64,000 nucleotides of DNA. It comes from JASGCL01 sp965203915. Lineage in GTDB: Bacteria; Pseudomonadota; Alphaproteobacteria; JASGCL01. Positions 45,060-53,650 of the stretch are shown here, piece by piece. The stretch is taken from assembly GCA_965203915.1 (NCBI GenBank), contig OZ241918.1, positions 620,001 to 684,000 on the forward strand. The letters run 5' to 3'. Under the pieces are notes generated by a model. It ran no database searches. It was not told the origin of the DNA and was given only the letters and a program-made list of their open reading frames with translations. Both the position numbers and the translations under genes were made by a program. Positions within the stretch are counted from its first letter, which is position 1. The number at the start of each line of letters is the position of its first letter.

Positions 45060-46502
45060 ATGTTGCAAAAAAGAATTTATTCCTACGTTTTTGGCGGTGC
45101 CATGGCAACATTGTTGCTAACTGGTTGCGCCGATAACAAATTGACCCTGACGGGACAGCGGCAAGTCATCGACATTGCATCGATAGACGATGTCCGCGCC
45201 AGCGATTCGAAACTTGTCGGCGGTGGCTACAGCCTAACCCAGCCAGTCACCAACCAAGAATGGCGTTCGGCATCGGGCGGTAACGACCGTCGCCCACCCC
45301 ATGCACGTGGTGGCGAACAAAACAAAATAGCTTTTTATATAAAAATTGGCGCAGGCACGGGGAAATCCGCCCTCTACCCCGCGCGCGATAAAGACGGCGA
45401 TGAAAAACCCGAAACCCCGCGGGGCGAGGCTAATATAGTCAACATCGCCCCCATTGTTGCCGACAATAAAATTTTCGCCATCGACAGCCGTTATCAAATC
45501 ACCGTGCTCGATTGGCAAAAAGATAGCGACCAGCCCAAGGTAAAATGGCGTTATCTTTTAAGCGAAGCCAACAATTACCTTGCCGCGACGGGCGGGGGCA
45601 TGGCCTTCGCCAATGCTGGCGGCCCCGATGGCAAAACCCCCTTGTTGGTGGTGACCACGGGGTTTGGCAAAGTATACGGTTTTAACGCCAACACGGGCGA
45701 TGTGGTTTTTCAACAAAACCTTATCAGCCCGATTAAAAATGCGGCGGCTATCACCGACAGCCTAGCCATAGTCAAAACCATCGACGGTTCGGTTTATGGT
45801 TTGTCATTGCGCGACGGGCGTAGGGTTTGGCAAAATAATAGTTTGCTGGCCGATGGTGGCACGATTGATGCCATCGGGTTTAAGGGCGGATCCGCCCCCA
45901 CCGCCAGCGCGGGACGGGTGTGGACGGGTTTTTTGTCGGGTAATGTGATGGCTTTGAATGGTGCCTCGGGCAATATATTATGGCAAGATGGCACGATGAA
46001 ATTCAGCATAGGCGACAGCAACCGTTATCGCGAAATTATTGGCAACATGATGCTTGACGGTGGGGTTATCTATGCCTTCAGCTTTGGTTCTGACGCCATT
46101 GCCTTCCGTGCCGATGGTGGCGGCAAATTATGGCGCAAGCGTTTGGCGACTATCGAAAACCCGACTATGAATAACCAAACAATTTTTATCATCGACAGCG
46201 ATTACAATTTGAAAGCCATTAATAAAGCGACTGGCAATTTATTTTGGAGCCGTATCCTAGAAAAATATCAATACCCTGGCACGCGAACTTTGACACTGGT
46301 CGATTGGCATGGCCCATTGTTGGTAAGCAAAAGATTATTTTTGGCGAATAATATAGGACAATATATGTTCGTCAATGCCCTGAACGGCAACATGATTGAG
46401 CAAGGACAAGATGATATATATAAACTTGACTCCCCCGCCATCGCGGCAAAGAACACTATTTTGTTTGTCAACAGCATGGGTTATTTGGTGGGGATTCAAT
46501 AG
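45060..46502 (+). CDS. bamB: BamB-like outer-membrane assembly lipoprotein (PQQ-type beta-propeller)
   Basis: The signal peptide ends in a lipobox LLTGC, so Cys22 would be lipidated. The rest is a repeated beta-propeller with blade motifs such as GKVYGFNANTGDVVFQQNL, GSVYGLSLRDGRRVWQ, GNVMALNGASGNILWQ and YNLKAINKATGNLFWSR. BamB is the scaffold lipoprotein of the BAM complex that inserts outer-membrane barrels. The 480-aa length is at the long end for the family. The TPR gene upstream supports the assignment; the usual next gene der is not present. Confidence 0.85.
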   Translation: MLQKRIYSYVFGGAMATLLLTGCADNKLTLTGQRQVIDIASIDDVRASDSKLVGGGYSLTQPVTNQEWRSASGGNDRRPPHARGGEQNKIAFYIKIGAGTGKSALYPARDKDGDEKPETPRGEANIVNIAPIVADNKIFAIDSRYQITVLDWQKDSDQPKVKWRYLLSEANNYLAATGGGMAFANAGGPDGKTPLLVVTTGFGKVYGFNANTGDVVFQQNLISPIKNAAAITDSLAIVKTIDGSVYGLSLRDGRRVWQNNSLLADGGTIDAIGFKGGSAPTASAGRVWTGFLSGNVMALNGASGNILWQDGTMKFSIGDSNRYREIIGNMMLDGGVIYAFSFGSDAIAFRADGGGKLWRKRLATIENPTMNNQTIFIIDSDYNLKAINKATGNLFWSRILEKYQYPGTRTLTLVDWHGPLLVSKRLFLANNIGQYMFVNALNGNMIEQGQDDIYKLDSPAIAAKNTILFVNSMGYLVGIQ

Positions 46503-46538
46503 ATCATTGACTTCGCCCATCCTCTATTAGGTAATATC

Positions 46539-47123
46539 ATGAAAAAAACAAACCATTTTCTATCTATTGTCATGATTGCCCTGTTATTGGCAATCGCGAG
46601 CCAGCCACAAAAGGCCAAGGCAGAATTTTACGGCGATATTAACGCCGAATTTGCTATCGCTGGCAATACCAATTTGGTGCCGCGCATCGGCGGCGGGGTG
46701 ACATTTGATTTGGGTTACATCGTTGGTAACAATCGCTTTTTTATTAACAGCGGGGTGAATTACCTTTCTGGCAAACCCGCCGATTATGATATTCTGCGTC
46801 ATCGCTACCAATTATTTTCCTTCGTGCATGTGCCGCTAACTTTTAACTATGGCATCGTGCTCAATGCTGGGCGTGTTTCTTTCATCCCCTCGCTTGGTTT
46901 TGGTTACAGTTTTACGACCATGTATGGCTATGATATAGAAACCGATGGTCGACCGCTTCCATTCCCCGCCCATAGTTTTATTGTCAGCCCCAAATTGCAG
47001 ATCATGTATAATTTTAATGACAAAACATCGATAGGCGCGACCTTTGGCGGCAATGTTTTTGCGTCAGAATTTTTAAAATTCACCTACATGGTGGTGGGCT
47101 TTACCGCCAGCACAAAATTTTAA
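46539..47123 (+). CDS. Small outer-membrane beta-barrel protein
   Basis: A clear signal peptide (MKKTNHFLSIVMIALLLAIA, cleavage after AKA) is followed by about 165 residues of alternating hydrophobic strands with Gly and aromatic residues. The protein ends in Phe, the usual last residue of BAM substrates. It resembles opacity-type or OmpA-like 8-stranded barrels, without a recognisable specific function. It starts 36 bp after bamB and may be cotranscribed. Confidence 0.72.
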   Translation: MKKTNHFLSIVMIALLLAIASQPQKAKAEFYGDINAEFAIAGNTNLVPRIGGGVTFDLGYIVGNNRFFINSGVNYLSGKPADYDILRHRYQLFSFVHVPLTFNYGIVLNAGRVSFIPSLGFGYSFTTMYGYDIETDGRPLPFPAHSFIVSPKLQIMYNFNDKTSIGATFGGNVFASEFLKFTYMVVGFTASTKF

Positions 47124-47128
47124 TTTAT

Positions 47129-47719
47129 TTATTTCTCAATAATATAACAAGTATTCAACGCGCCAGCGCGCTCGACCCGATATTTCTTCGGTATAATTTT
47201 TTTCATGTCAACCGATTGAAACCCCAAGACGCGGGTTAGGGGATTTAACGAATGAGCCAATTTGCCTTTGCGGGTGTTAACATACAACATGATTTTGCCG
47301 TCTGGCTTCAAATGCTGTAATGCTAATTTTAAAAAAGCATCGGGGTGCGGCAAAACGGAAATAACATGCACCAGCACGATAATATCAACTTTTTTAGTTT
47401 TTTTTAGTATATCCTCGGCATAACCAATCAAAAATTCTGGTGCATTTTTTTTCATCATATTGGGTAAATATTTTTTTACCCGCCGCTCTGCAACCTTCAA
47501 CGCCAGGCGGTCGGGCTCAGAAAAAATAAATCTATTTTTATTTTGCTCGCCAAGATATTTGATATAAGGCCCCACGCCCGTGCCAATATCCAAAATAGTT
47601 AGGCCATGATTTTTTCTGGTAAAGCGAGCAAAATGCTCGTAGCTGCTTTTTTGCCATAAGCCCCAGGTAAAAGAATAAACGGGGCGCCATAAAGTCCAAA
47701 CATTAAAACCAAATATCAT
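47129..47719 (-). CDS. Class I SAM-dependent methyltransferase
   Basis: The 196-aa protein has the SAM-binding motif I LTILDIGTGVGPYIKYLG (about residues 39-56), an acidic residue at the end of strand 2 (FSEPD) and a motif like VDIIVLVHVISVLPHP. The final strands match generic methyltransferases acting on small molecules or lipids. It is convergent with the outer-membrane protein gene. The substrate cannot be told from sequence. Confidence 0.78.
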   Translation of the reverse strand: MIFGFNVWTLWRPVYSFTWGLWQKSSYEHFARFTRKNHGLTILDIGTGVGPYIKYLGEQNKNRFIFSEPDRLALKVAERRVKKYLPNMMKKNAPEFLIGYAEDILKKTKKVDIIVLVHVISVLPHPDAFLKLALQHLKPDGKIMLYVNTRKGKLAHSLNPLTRVLGFQSVDMKKIIPKKYRVERAGALNTCYIIEK

Positions 47720-47843
47720 GCGCGCAACGCTAGCAAATTATAGCGCAATCACCAAACAAAAAATTACCTTGCATTTTGCTCATAATAGCCTTAAAGCATT
47801 TTTGACCAATCTTTTTGTAAAGTTCATGAACACACAAAAATGG

Positions 47844-47920
<77 letters not shown>

Positions 47921-47973
47921 CCTATTAAAACATGGCATGACTACCTGCTAAAAATACACTATAAATAAAAAAA

Positions 47974-48957
47974 ATGTTAGAGGCTTTCTTTTCTATTTTT
48001 CCCATTTTGGCCTTGGTGCTGTCTGGCTTTCTTATTGGGCGCATGGTGCGCAAACCAAAGGAAGAATTGAGCGATCATTATATGTTGCTCGACAGATTTA
48101 TTTTCTATGTTTTGGCTCCTGCTTTCTTCTTCTTCACCATCGCCAATGGCAACATCGACGCCGTCATTAACTTTCCCTATTTTTTGGCGTTGATCGCCAG
48201 CCAATTTATTATGATGGGCCTGGCCCTTATTATCACGGGCAATTTTTTTAAAGAACCATTCGGCGAAAGGATGCTGCATAGTTTATCTTCCAGTTTTCCC
48301 AATGTCTTGTTCGTTGGCTTCCCTATCATGATAGCCGTTTTTGGCGAGCAGGGCATTATGCCCGCCATCCAAGCGGTTTTCATCCAGCAGGCTATTATCA
48401 TGCCGATATTGCTATCGACCCTGCAATTTGATTTAGCCGTCAGGCGCGGTTTTAGCCATGGCAACATGCGCACCACGGTTATAGAAATTGTTCGTGCTGG
48501 CTTATCGGTTATTAAAAATCCTATTTTGCTATCGATATTGGCGGGCGTTTGTTTTTCTTATTTTGATTGGGAAATGCCAAAACCCCTGACCAATTTTTTT
48601 AATTTGGCCAATGGTGCTTTGAACGCCGTGGCCTTGTTTGCGATTGGCGTTTTCATGGCGCAAACAAAATTTGTTTATACATTGGTGGTGGCGCAAGAAA
48701 GCTGGTGGGTGGTGATATTAAAAATTATTGTTATGCCATTGCTAAGTTGGTTGATTGTGACCGTGGCCTTTTCTTATTTGGATTCTATACATGCCGCCGC
48801 GGTGGTTATTATTGCCGCCCTTCCCACCGCGGGTTCCATCATGTTGCTGGCTCATCATTTTTCTATCAGAAAAAAACGCACGATGTTAGAATATCATTTA
48901 ACCAGCTTGGTTTCGGTCGTAACTTTAAGTATTATCCTTGCCTATTACCTCAATTAG
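47974..48957 (+). CDS. AEC-family (auxin efflux carrier-like) transporter
   Basis: The 327-aa protein has about ten hydrophobic segments in two halves separated by a central polar loop (residues about 150-170), the AEC layout. Conserved features include an N-terminal PILALVLSGFLIGR helix and FPNVLFVGFPI. Known AEC members move organic acids such as malate or malonate; the substrate here is unknown. No ribosome binding site is obvious before the ATG. Confidence 0.8.
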   Translation: MLEAFFSIFPILALVLSGFLIGRMVRKPKEELSDHYMLLDRFIFYVLAPAFFFFTIANGNIDAVINFPYFLALIASQFIMMGLALIITGNFFKEPFGERMLHSLSSSFPNVLFVGFPIMIAVFGEQGIMPAIQAVFIQQAIIMPILLSTLQFDLAVRRGFSHGNMRTTVIEIVRAGLSVIKNPILLSILAGVCFSYFDWEMPKPLTNFFNLANGALNAVALFAIGVFMAQTKFVYTLVVAQESWWVVILKIIVMPLLSWLIVTVAFSYLDSIHAAAVVIIAALPTAGSIMLLAHHFSIRKKRTMLEYHLTSLVSVVTLSIILAYYLN

Positions 48958-49005
48958 TTATCCTCACCACATGGCTGGCTAAGTATTTTTAATGAAAGGC
49001 GGCGC

Positions 49006-49341
49006 ATGATAAGAAAAAGCAATTTGCAATCGATGGAGGGGCTCGTTAAAAAAATGGCGCGGCTTTACCTTGGCCGTGCGGGCATGGTGGCGATGGATAT
49101 AAGCAAACATTGGCGAGAGGTGGTTGGTGATGATTTTTACCAGACGGTATTTTTTCAGAAAGTTTCTTTTCCCATAAAAAAAAACCTGCAGCAAAAAAAC
49201 AATGGTGTGCTGATGGTTGTTTGTCATCCCGCGGTGGCGCATTTGATAAAGTTTGAAGAAAAAAATATTTTGCAACGCGCCAATCGCTACTTTGGTTATC
49301 CTGCCCTTGGGCGTATTTATGTTAAGCAACGAAACACATGA
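49006..49341 (+). CDS. DUF721/DciA-like protein
   Basis: The 111-aa protein matches the DUF721 pattern: an N-terminal helix, a central W(R/K)xVVG motif (HWREVVGDDF) and LMVVCHPAVAHLIKFEEKNIL, where DUF721 proteins have LxVxxxSxxxxxxLxxxxxxIL. DciA relatives help load the replicative helicase. Its TGA overlaps the trmD start in ATGA, so the two are translationally coupled. Confidence 0.75.
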   Translation: MIRKSNLQSMEGLVKKMARLYLGRAGMVAMDISKHWREVVGDDFYQTVFFQKVSFPIKKNLQQKNNGVLMVVCHPAVAHLIKFEEKNILQRANRYFGYPALGRIYVKQRNT

Positions 49342-50081
49342 AAAATTTTATCTTACTTACATTGTTCCCTGAAATGTTTCCTGGCGCACTGGCCCATTCG
49401 GTTATCGGTAATGCACTTGGTTCGTTGTGGAATTATCACACCATCAATTTGCGCGATTTTGCCGACAACAAACATCATAGGGTCGATGACGAACCATTCG
49501 GCGGCGGCGCGGGCATGGTTATCAGGGCGGAGGTTGCCTTCAACGCGGTCGAGGCCGCCTTGCGCTCCCACGCCAACGCCCGCGTTGTTCATTTGACGCC
49601 GCGTGGTGAATTGTTGACCCCCGCCATAGCAAAATATTTGGCAGCAGGAACGGGGGAGGGGAGAGACGGCGAAGAAAATATAATATTGATATGCGGCCGC
49701 TACGAAGCCATCGACCAGCGATTTGTTGATTATTATAATCAGCAACACCCCGATAACCCGATGATGGAGCTTAGCATTGGTGATTATGTTTTGTCGGGCG
49801 GTGAATTGGCCGCGATGGTGTTGATGGATAGTATTTTGCGTTTTGTGCCAGGGATATTAGGCAAAGAAGCAAGCCACGAACAGGAAAGTCACGAAGAGGG
49901 TTTGTTAGAACATCACCATTATACCCGCCCCGCCGAATGGCGCGGGTTAAAAGTTCCAGAAATCCTCTTGACAGGCAACCATAAAAAGATTAAAGAGTTT
50001 CGTCAGGCTGAAGCAGAAAATGTAACGAAGCAACGACGCCCTGACATCTTGATAAAAAAAATAACCGACAAAAAGAATTGA
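49338..50081 (+). CDS. trmD: tRNA (guanine-N1)-methyltransferase TrmD
   Basis: TrmD methylates G37 of tRNAs with SAM and prevents frameshifting. Motifs include LTLFPEMFPGAL at the start, DDEPFGGGAGMV, ILICGRYEAIDQR and SIGDYVLSGGELAAM, which forms the trefoil-knot SAM site. The length of 247 aa is normal. The pair with rplS downstream is the usual bacterial arrangement; rimM and rpsP are not adjacent here. Confidence 0.95.
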   Translation: MKNFILLTLFPEMFPGALAHSVIGNALGSLWNYHTINLRDFADNKHHRVDDEPFGGGAGMVIRAEVAFNAVEAALRSHANARVVHLTPRGELLTPAIAKYLAAGTGEGRDGEENIILICGRYEAIDQRFVDYYNQQHPDNPMMELSIGDYVLSGGELAAMVLMDSILRFVPGILGKEASHEQESHEEGLLEHHHYTRPAEWRGLKVPEILLTGNHKKIKEFRQAEAENVTKQRRPDILIKKITDKKN

Positions 50082-50089
50082 GAAACACC

Positions 50090-50638
50090 ATGATGAATTC
50101 ATTTTCCAGCGTTTTAGCTGATAATTTAAAAAAAGCTAAACAAGCTAAAAAATCCCCCACCTTTCGTCCGGGCGATACATTGCGGGTTGAGGTAAAAGTT
50201 GTCGAAGGCGACAAGTCGCGTTTGCAGGCTTTTGAAGGCATTTGCATTGCGCGGAAAAACGCTGGCATTGGTTCTTCCTTCACGGTGCGCAAATTATCCT
50301 ATGGCGAAGGGGTGGAAAGAACATTCCCACTTTTCAGCCCGATGGTCGATTCGGTTGAGGTTGTTCGCATGGGCAAAGTGCGTCGCGCCAAATTATATTA
50401 TTTGAAGGGTCGCAAAGGGAAATCAGCACGCATCGCCGAAGAATTTCGTTCGGTGCTAGCCATGAAGGGTGATGAGATTGCCACGGCGGCGCATATCAGC
50501 GAAGAAAAAATAGCCGAGGTCATAGCCAAACCCGAGGCAGTTGCGGAAGCAAAGCCCGAAGTTAAAAGCGAAGCACCAGCCCAAGCGGTTGCTGTTGAGG
50601 CTCCTGATACCGTTGTCAAAGACGAGCAAAAATCATAA
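50090..50638 (+). CDS. rplS: 50S ribosomal protein L19
   Basis: The core FRPGDTLRVEVKVVEGDKSR, LQAFEGICIARKN, SFTVRKLSYGEGVERTFP and LYYLRGRKG-type KLYYLKGRKGKSARI is L19. I chose the ATG at 50090; a TTG at 50078 would give four more residues and overlap trmD. The protein is 182 aa because of an Ala/Glu/Lys/Pro-rich C-terminal tail of about 60 residues, an extension also seen in some alphaproteobacteria. Confidence 0.95.
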   Translation: MMNSFSSVLADNLKKAKQAKKSPTFRPGDTLRVEVKVVEGDKSRLQAFEGICIARKNAGIGSSFTVRKLSYGEGVERTFPLFSPMVDSVEVVRMGKVRRAKLYYLKGRKGKSARIAEEFRSVLAMKGDEIATAAHISEEKIAEVIAKPEAVAEAKPEVKSEAPAQAVAVEAPDTVVKDEQKS

Positions 50639-50729
50639 ATTATTTTGTTGAAGGGGGCCAAGCGAAGCATAGGCCGCGCCCATATTTCTTACATGGCTAT
50701 TCATGTCCAAGTATAAAAATGCTAACAAT

Positions 50730-50758
50730 TTGTAATGGCTGGGGACTCCTGCTATAAA
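50730..50758 (+). promoter_or_regulatory. Candidate kdsA promoter abutting the start codon
   Basis: TTGTAA at 50730-50735 and TATAAA at 50753-50758 are spaced by 17 bases. The ATG of kdsA begins at 50764, so transcription would start about at the start codon and give a leaderless mRNA. No ribosome binding site lies before the ATG. Confidence 0.5.
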
Positions 50759-50763
50759 ATATC

Positions 50764-51594
50764 ATGACCGCCGTTTATAATATAAAATCTATCAAGGGAA
50801 TGACCATAGGCAATGATTTGCCTTTTATATTGATAGCAGGCCCTTGCGTTTTGGAAACTGAAAAACATGCCTTGACCATGTCGGCGGCTATCCAAAAAAT
50901 TTGTGACAAATTAAAAATCCCGCTTATTTATAAAACAAGTTTTGATAAAGCCAATCGGTCATCTATCGAATCCAGCCGCGGTTTGGATTTCGCGGAATCG
51001 CTAAAAATCTTTTCTAAAATCAAGGCGGCGACAGGCCTGCCGCTGCTAACCGATTATCATGAAAAGGAGCAGGCGGCGCAGGTAGCCGATGTGGTTGATG
51101 TGTTGCAAGTGCCCGCGTTTTTATGCCGCCAAACCGACCTGTTGCTGGCGGGTGGCAAAACGGGCAAGCCGATGAATGTTAAAAAAGGTCAATTCCTTGC
51201 CCCTGAAGACATGGCAAATGTGGTGAGCAAAATTGAAAGCACGGGCAACCAAGATATTATGTTGTGCGAACGCGGGGTGAGTTTTGGCTATCGCACCTTG
51301 GTGAATGATTTCCGCAGCCTGCCCATCATGGCCAAAACTGGCAAACCCGTGATTTTTGACGCCACCCATTCGGTGCAGAGCCCTGGCGGGCTTGGCAAAA
51401 CATCGGGGGGGCAACGCGAATTTGTGTTCGACCTGGCGCGGGCCGCGGTTGCCGTGGGGGTGGCGGGATTATTTATGGAAGTTCATGAAGACCCCGACAA
51501 AGCCCCGTCGGATGGACCCAACATGATAAAATTGTCGGATTTAGAAAATATCTTGCAGAAATTGCAAGAGATTGATAGGGTAATAAAAAAATAG
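50764..51594 (+). CDS. kdsA: 3-deoxy-8-phosphooctulonate synthase
   Basis: KdsA condenses phosphoenolpyruvate with arabinose 5-phosphate to make KDO 8-phosphate for lipopolysaccharide. Motifs include FILIAGPCVLE, YKTSFDKANRSS, DVLQVPAFLCRQTDLL, KKGQFLAPEDM, FDATHSVQSPGG and MEVHEDPDKAPSDGPNM. Length 276 aa is typical. It stands 9 bp before eno, and the two are likely an operon. Confidence 0.95.
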   Translation: MTAVYNIKSIKGMTIGNDLPFILIAGPCVLETEKHALTMSAAIQKICDKLKIPLIYKTSFDKANRSSIESSRGLDFAESLKIFSKIKAATGLPLLTDYHEKEQAAQVADVVDVLQVPAFLCRQTDLLLAGGKTGKPMNVKKGQFLAPEDMANVVSKIESTGNQDIMLCERGVSFGYRTLVNDFRSLPIMAKTGKPVIFDATHSVQSPGGLGKTSGGQREFVFDLARAAVAVGVAGLFMEVHEDPDKAPSDGPNMIKLSDLENILQKLQEIDRVIKK

Positions 51595-51603
51595 AAAAGA
51601 ACG

Positions 51604-52911
51604 ATGGCTAAAAAAATATTTGACCTTCATGCCGATGGCTCGGCGATTGTGGAAATTTTACCGCTTGAGGTTTTGGATAGCCGCGGCAACCCGACGCTGC
51701 AGGTTACGGTAAAATTATTAAGCGGCGCGGTGGGCGTGGCGTTGGTGCCATCGGGCGCGTCAACGGGCAAGCATGAGGCCGTGGAATGGCGCGACGGCGA
51801 TAAAAAAAGATTTGGCGGCAAAGGATTGCTGGAACCATGTGAAAAAATTAAAGGCGAAGTGAGTGATTTGTTGTTGGGGCAGCAGGCGGGCGACCAATTG
51901 CGGTTGGATAAATTATTGTTGGCGTTGGATGGCAGCGACAACAAAAAAATCCTGGGTGCCAATACCATTTTGGCGGTGTCGCTGGCTATCGCCCGTGCGG
52001 CGGCGGCGCATTATGGTTTGCCGCTTTATCGTTACCTTGGTGGAACCACGGCGCATCTGTTGCCTGTGCCCATGATGAACATCATCAACGGTGGCATGCA
52101 CGCCGATAACAATTTGGATATTCAAGAATTCATGATTATGCCCGTTGGCTTTCAAAAATTTTCGGATGCTTTGCGGGCGGGGGTTGAAATATTCCACAGC
52201 TTGCGATCCATTTTAAAAAGCAAAAACCTTAATACCAATGTCGGCGATGAAGGGGGTTTCGCGCCCGATATCGCCAGCGCGGAGGAGGCGTTGGCTTTGA
52301 TAGGCGAAGCGGTCACGTCGGCGGGATACAAAGAAGGCAAAGAAATTTTTTATGCACTGGATTGTGCCAGCACCGAATTTTTTAAAGATGGCGTTTATGA
52401 TATGATGGGCATGAAGAAAAAAATGTCCAGCGCGCAATTAACCGATTACCTGGCTGGTTTATGTAACAACTTCCCCATTATTTCTATCGAAGACGGTATG
52501 GCCGAAGACGATTTGGCAGGGTGGGAAATATTAACAAAACGCTTGGGCGATAAGGTGCAATTGGTTGGCGACGATTTGTTTGTCACCAACCCCAAAAGAT
52601 TGCAAATGGGTATCGATAAAAATTTGGCCAATGCCCTGTTGGTGAAGGTGAACCAGATAGGAAGCCTGAGCGAAACCTTGGAAGCCGTCAACATGGCGCA
52701 TCGCAATCATTACCTTGCCGTTATGTCGCACCGTTCGGGCGAAACCGAAGATACCACGATAGCCGACTTGGCGGTTGCAACCGCTTGCGGCCAAATTAAA
52801 ACGGGCGCGCCCAGCCGCGGCGAACGCACCGCAAAATATAATCGCTTGCTGGCCATCGAACAGGAATTGGGGCATGAGGCCGTCTACGCTGGTAAAATGA
52901 TACTCAAGTAG
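51604..52911 (+). CDS. eno: Enolase
   Basis: Enolase converts 2-phosphoglycerate to phosphoenolpyruvate, which is also the KdsA substrate. Motifs include VLDSRGNPTLQV, VPSGASTGKHEAVE, NIINGGMHADNNLDIQEFM, VGDEGGFAPD, SIEDGMAEDD, LVGDDLFVTN and MSHRSGETEDTTIADLAV (about residue 372). The start MAKKIFDLHADGSAIVEI is about 8 residues longer than E. coli enolase at the N-terminus. Confidence 0.96.
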   Translation: MAKKIFDLHADGSAIVEILPLEVLDSRGNPTLQVTVKLLSGAVGVALVPSGASTGKHEAVEWRDGDKKRFGGKGLLEPCEKIKGEVSDLLLGQQAGDQLRLDKLLLALDGSDNKKILGANTILAVSLAIARAAAAHYGLPLYRYLGGTTAHLLPVPMMNIINGGMHADNNLDIQEFMIMPVGFQKFSDALRAGVEIFHSLRSILKSKNLNTNVGDEGGFAPDIASAEEALALIGEAVTSAGYKEGKEIFYALDCASTEFFKDGVYDMMGMKKKMSSAQLTDYLAGLCNNFPIISIEDGMAEDDLAGWEILTKRLGDKVQLVGDDLFVTNPKRLQMGIDKNLANALLVKVNQIGSLSETLEAVNMAHRNHYLAVMSHRSGETEDTTIADLAVATACGQIKTGAPSRGERTAKYNRLLAIEQELGHEAVYAGKMILK

Positions 52912-52947
52912 GGTAGAATGGTCATCAAAGAATAATAAAAAATAATC

Positions 52948-53070
52948 ATGCCGCTTAACAAAACCCATAAAAAAAATTTGCAAGTTATAAAAAAAGAAAA
53001 ACTGGCCGATGCCTTGCGGGCTAACCTACGCAATCGCAAAAGGCAACAACAATTGCGAGATAAGAAATAG
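52948..53070 (+). CDS. Small basic protein (40 aa) between eno and dcd
   Basis: The ORF reads from ATG at 52948 to TAG at 53068-53070. Its core LADALRANLRNRKRQQQ resembles short basic ORFs of the form LxxALRxNLxxRKxQ that are widespread in alphaproteobacteria. The function is unknown to me. It lies 7 bp before dcd, so it is probably cotranscribed with it. Confidence 0.65.
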   Translation: MPLNKTHKKNLQVIKKEKLADALRANLRNRKRQQQLRDKK

Positions 53071-53077
53071 TAACGCC

Positions 53078-53638
53078 ATGTCTTTACAACCCGATAAATG
53101 GATAAAACAAGAAGCCGCCAAGGGCATGATAGAACCATTCGTTGATGGTCAAGTGCGCGAGGTCGAAGGTAAAAAAATTATTTCCTACGGCTTATCATCT
53201 TTCGGTTATGACGCGCGTGTCGCCAACGAATTTCTTATTTTTACCAATGTCGACAGCGTTACCGTTGACCCTAAAAACTTTGAAGACAATGCTTTTGTGA
53301 AAAGGCAAACCGATGTTTGTATTATCCCACCCAATAGTTTTGCCCTGGCGCGCACCGTGGAATATTTTAAAATTCCAGAGGATGTGTTGGTGATTTGTTT
53401 GGGGAAGAGCACCTACGCCCGTTGCGGCATCATTGTCAATGTTACCCCGCTGGAGCCAGGTTGGGAAGGGCATGTGACTTTAGAATTTTCTAACACCACG
53501 CCTTTACCCGCCAAAATTTATGCAGGCGAAGGGGCTTGCCAATTTTTATTCCTGAGGGGGGAAAAGCCCGAGGTGTCTTATAAAATGCGCGGCGGCAAAT
53601 ACATGGGGCAACGCGGCGTTACCTTGCCCAAACTTTAA
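53078..53638 (+). CDS. dcd: dCTP deaminase
   Basis: The start is the ATG at 53078 (MSLQPDKWI), because the longer frame from 53009 overlaps the small ORF and lacks family similarity. Motifs include SYGLSSFGYDARV, FALARTVEYFKIPEDV, GKSTYARCGIIVNVTPLEPG and WEGHVTLEFSNTTPLP, with 186 aa in all. The enzyme deaminates dCTP to dUTP for dTTP synthesis. Confidence 0.95.
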   Translation: MSLQPDKWIKQEAAKGMIEPFVDGQVREVEGKKIISYGLSSFGYDARVANEFLIFTNVDSVTVDPKNFEDNAFVKRQTDVCIIPPNSFALARTVEYFKIPEDVLVICLGKSTYARCGIIVNVTPLEPGWEGHVTLEFSNTTPLPAKIYAGEGACQFLFLRGEKPEVSYKMRGGKYMGQRGVTLPKL

Positions 53639-53650
53639 AATAATTTTTTT

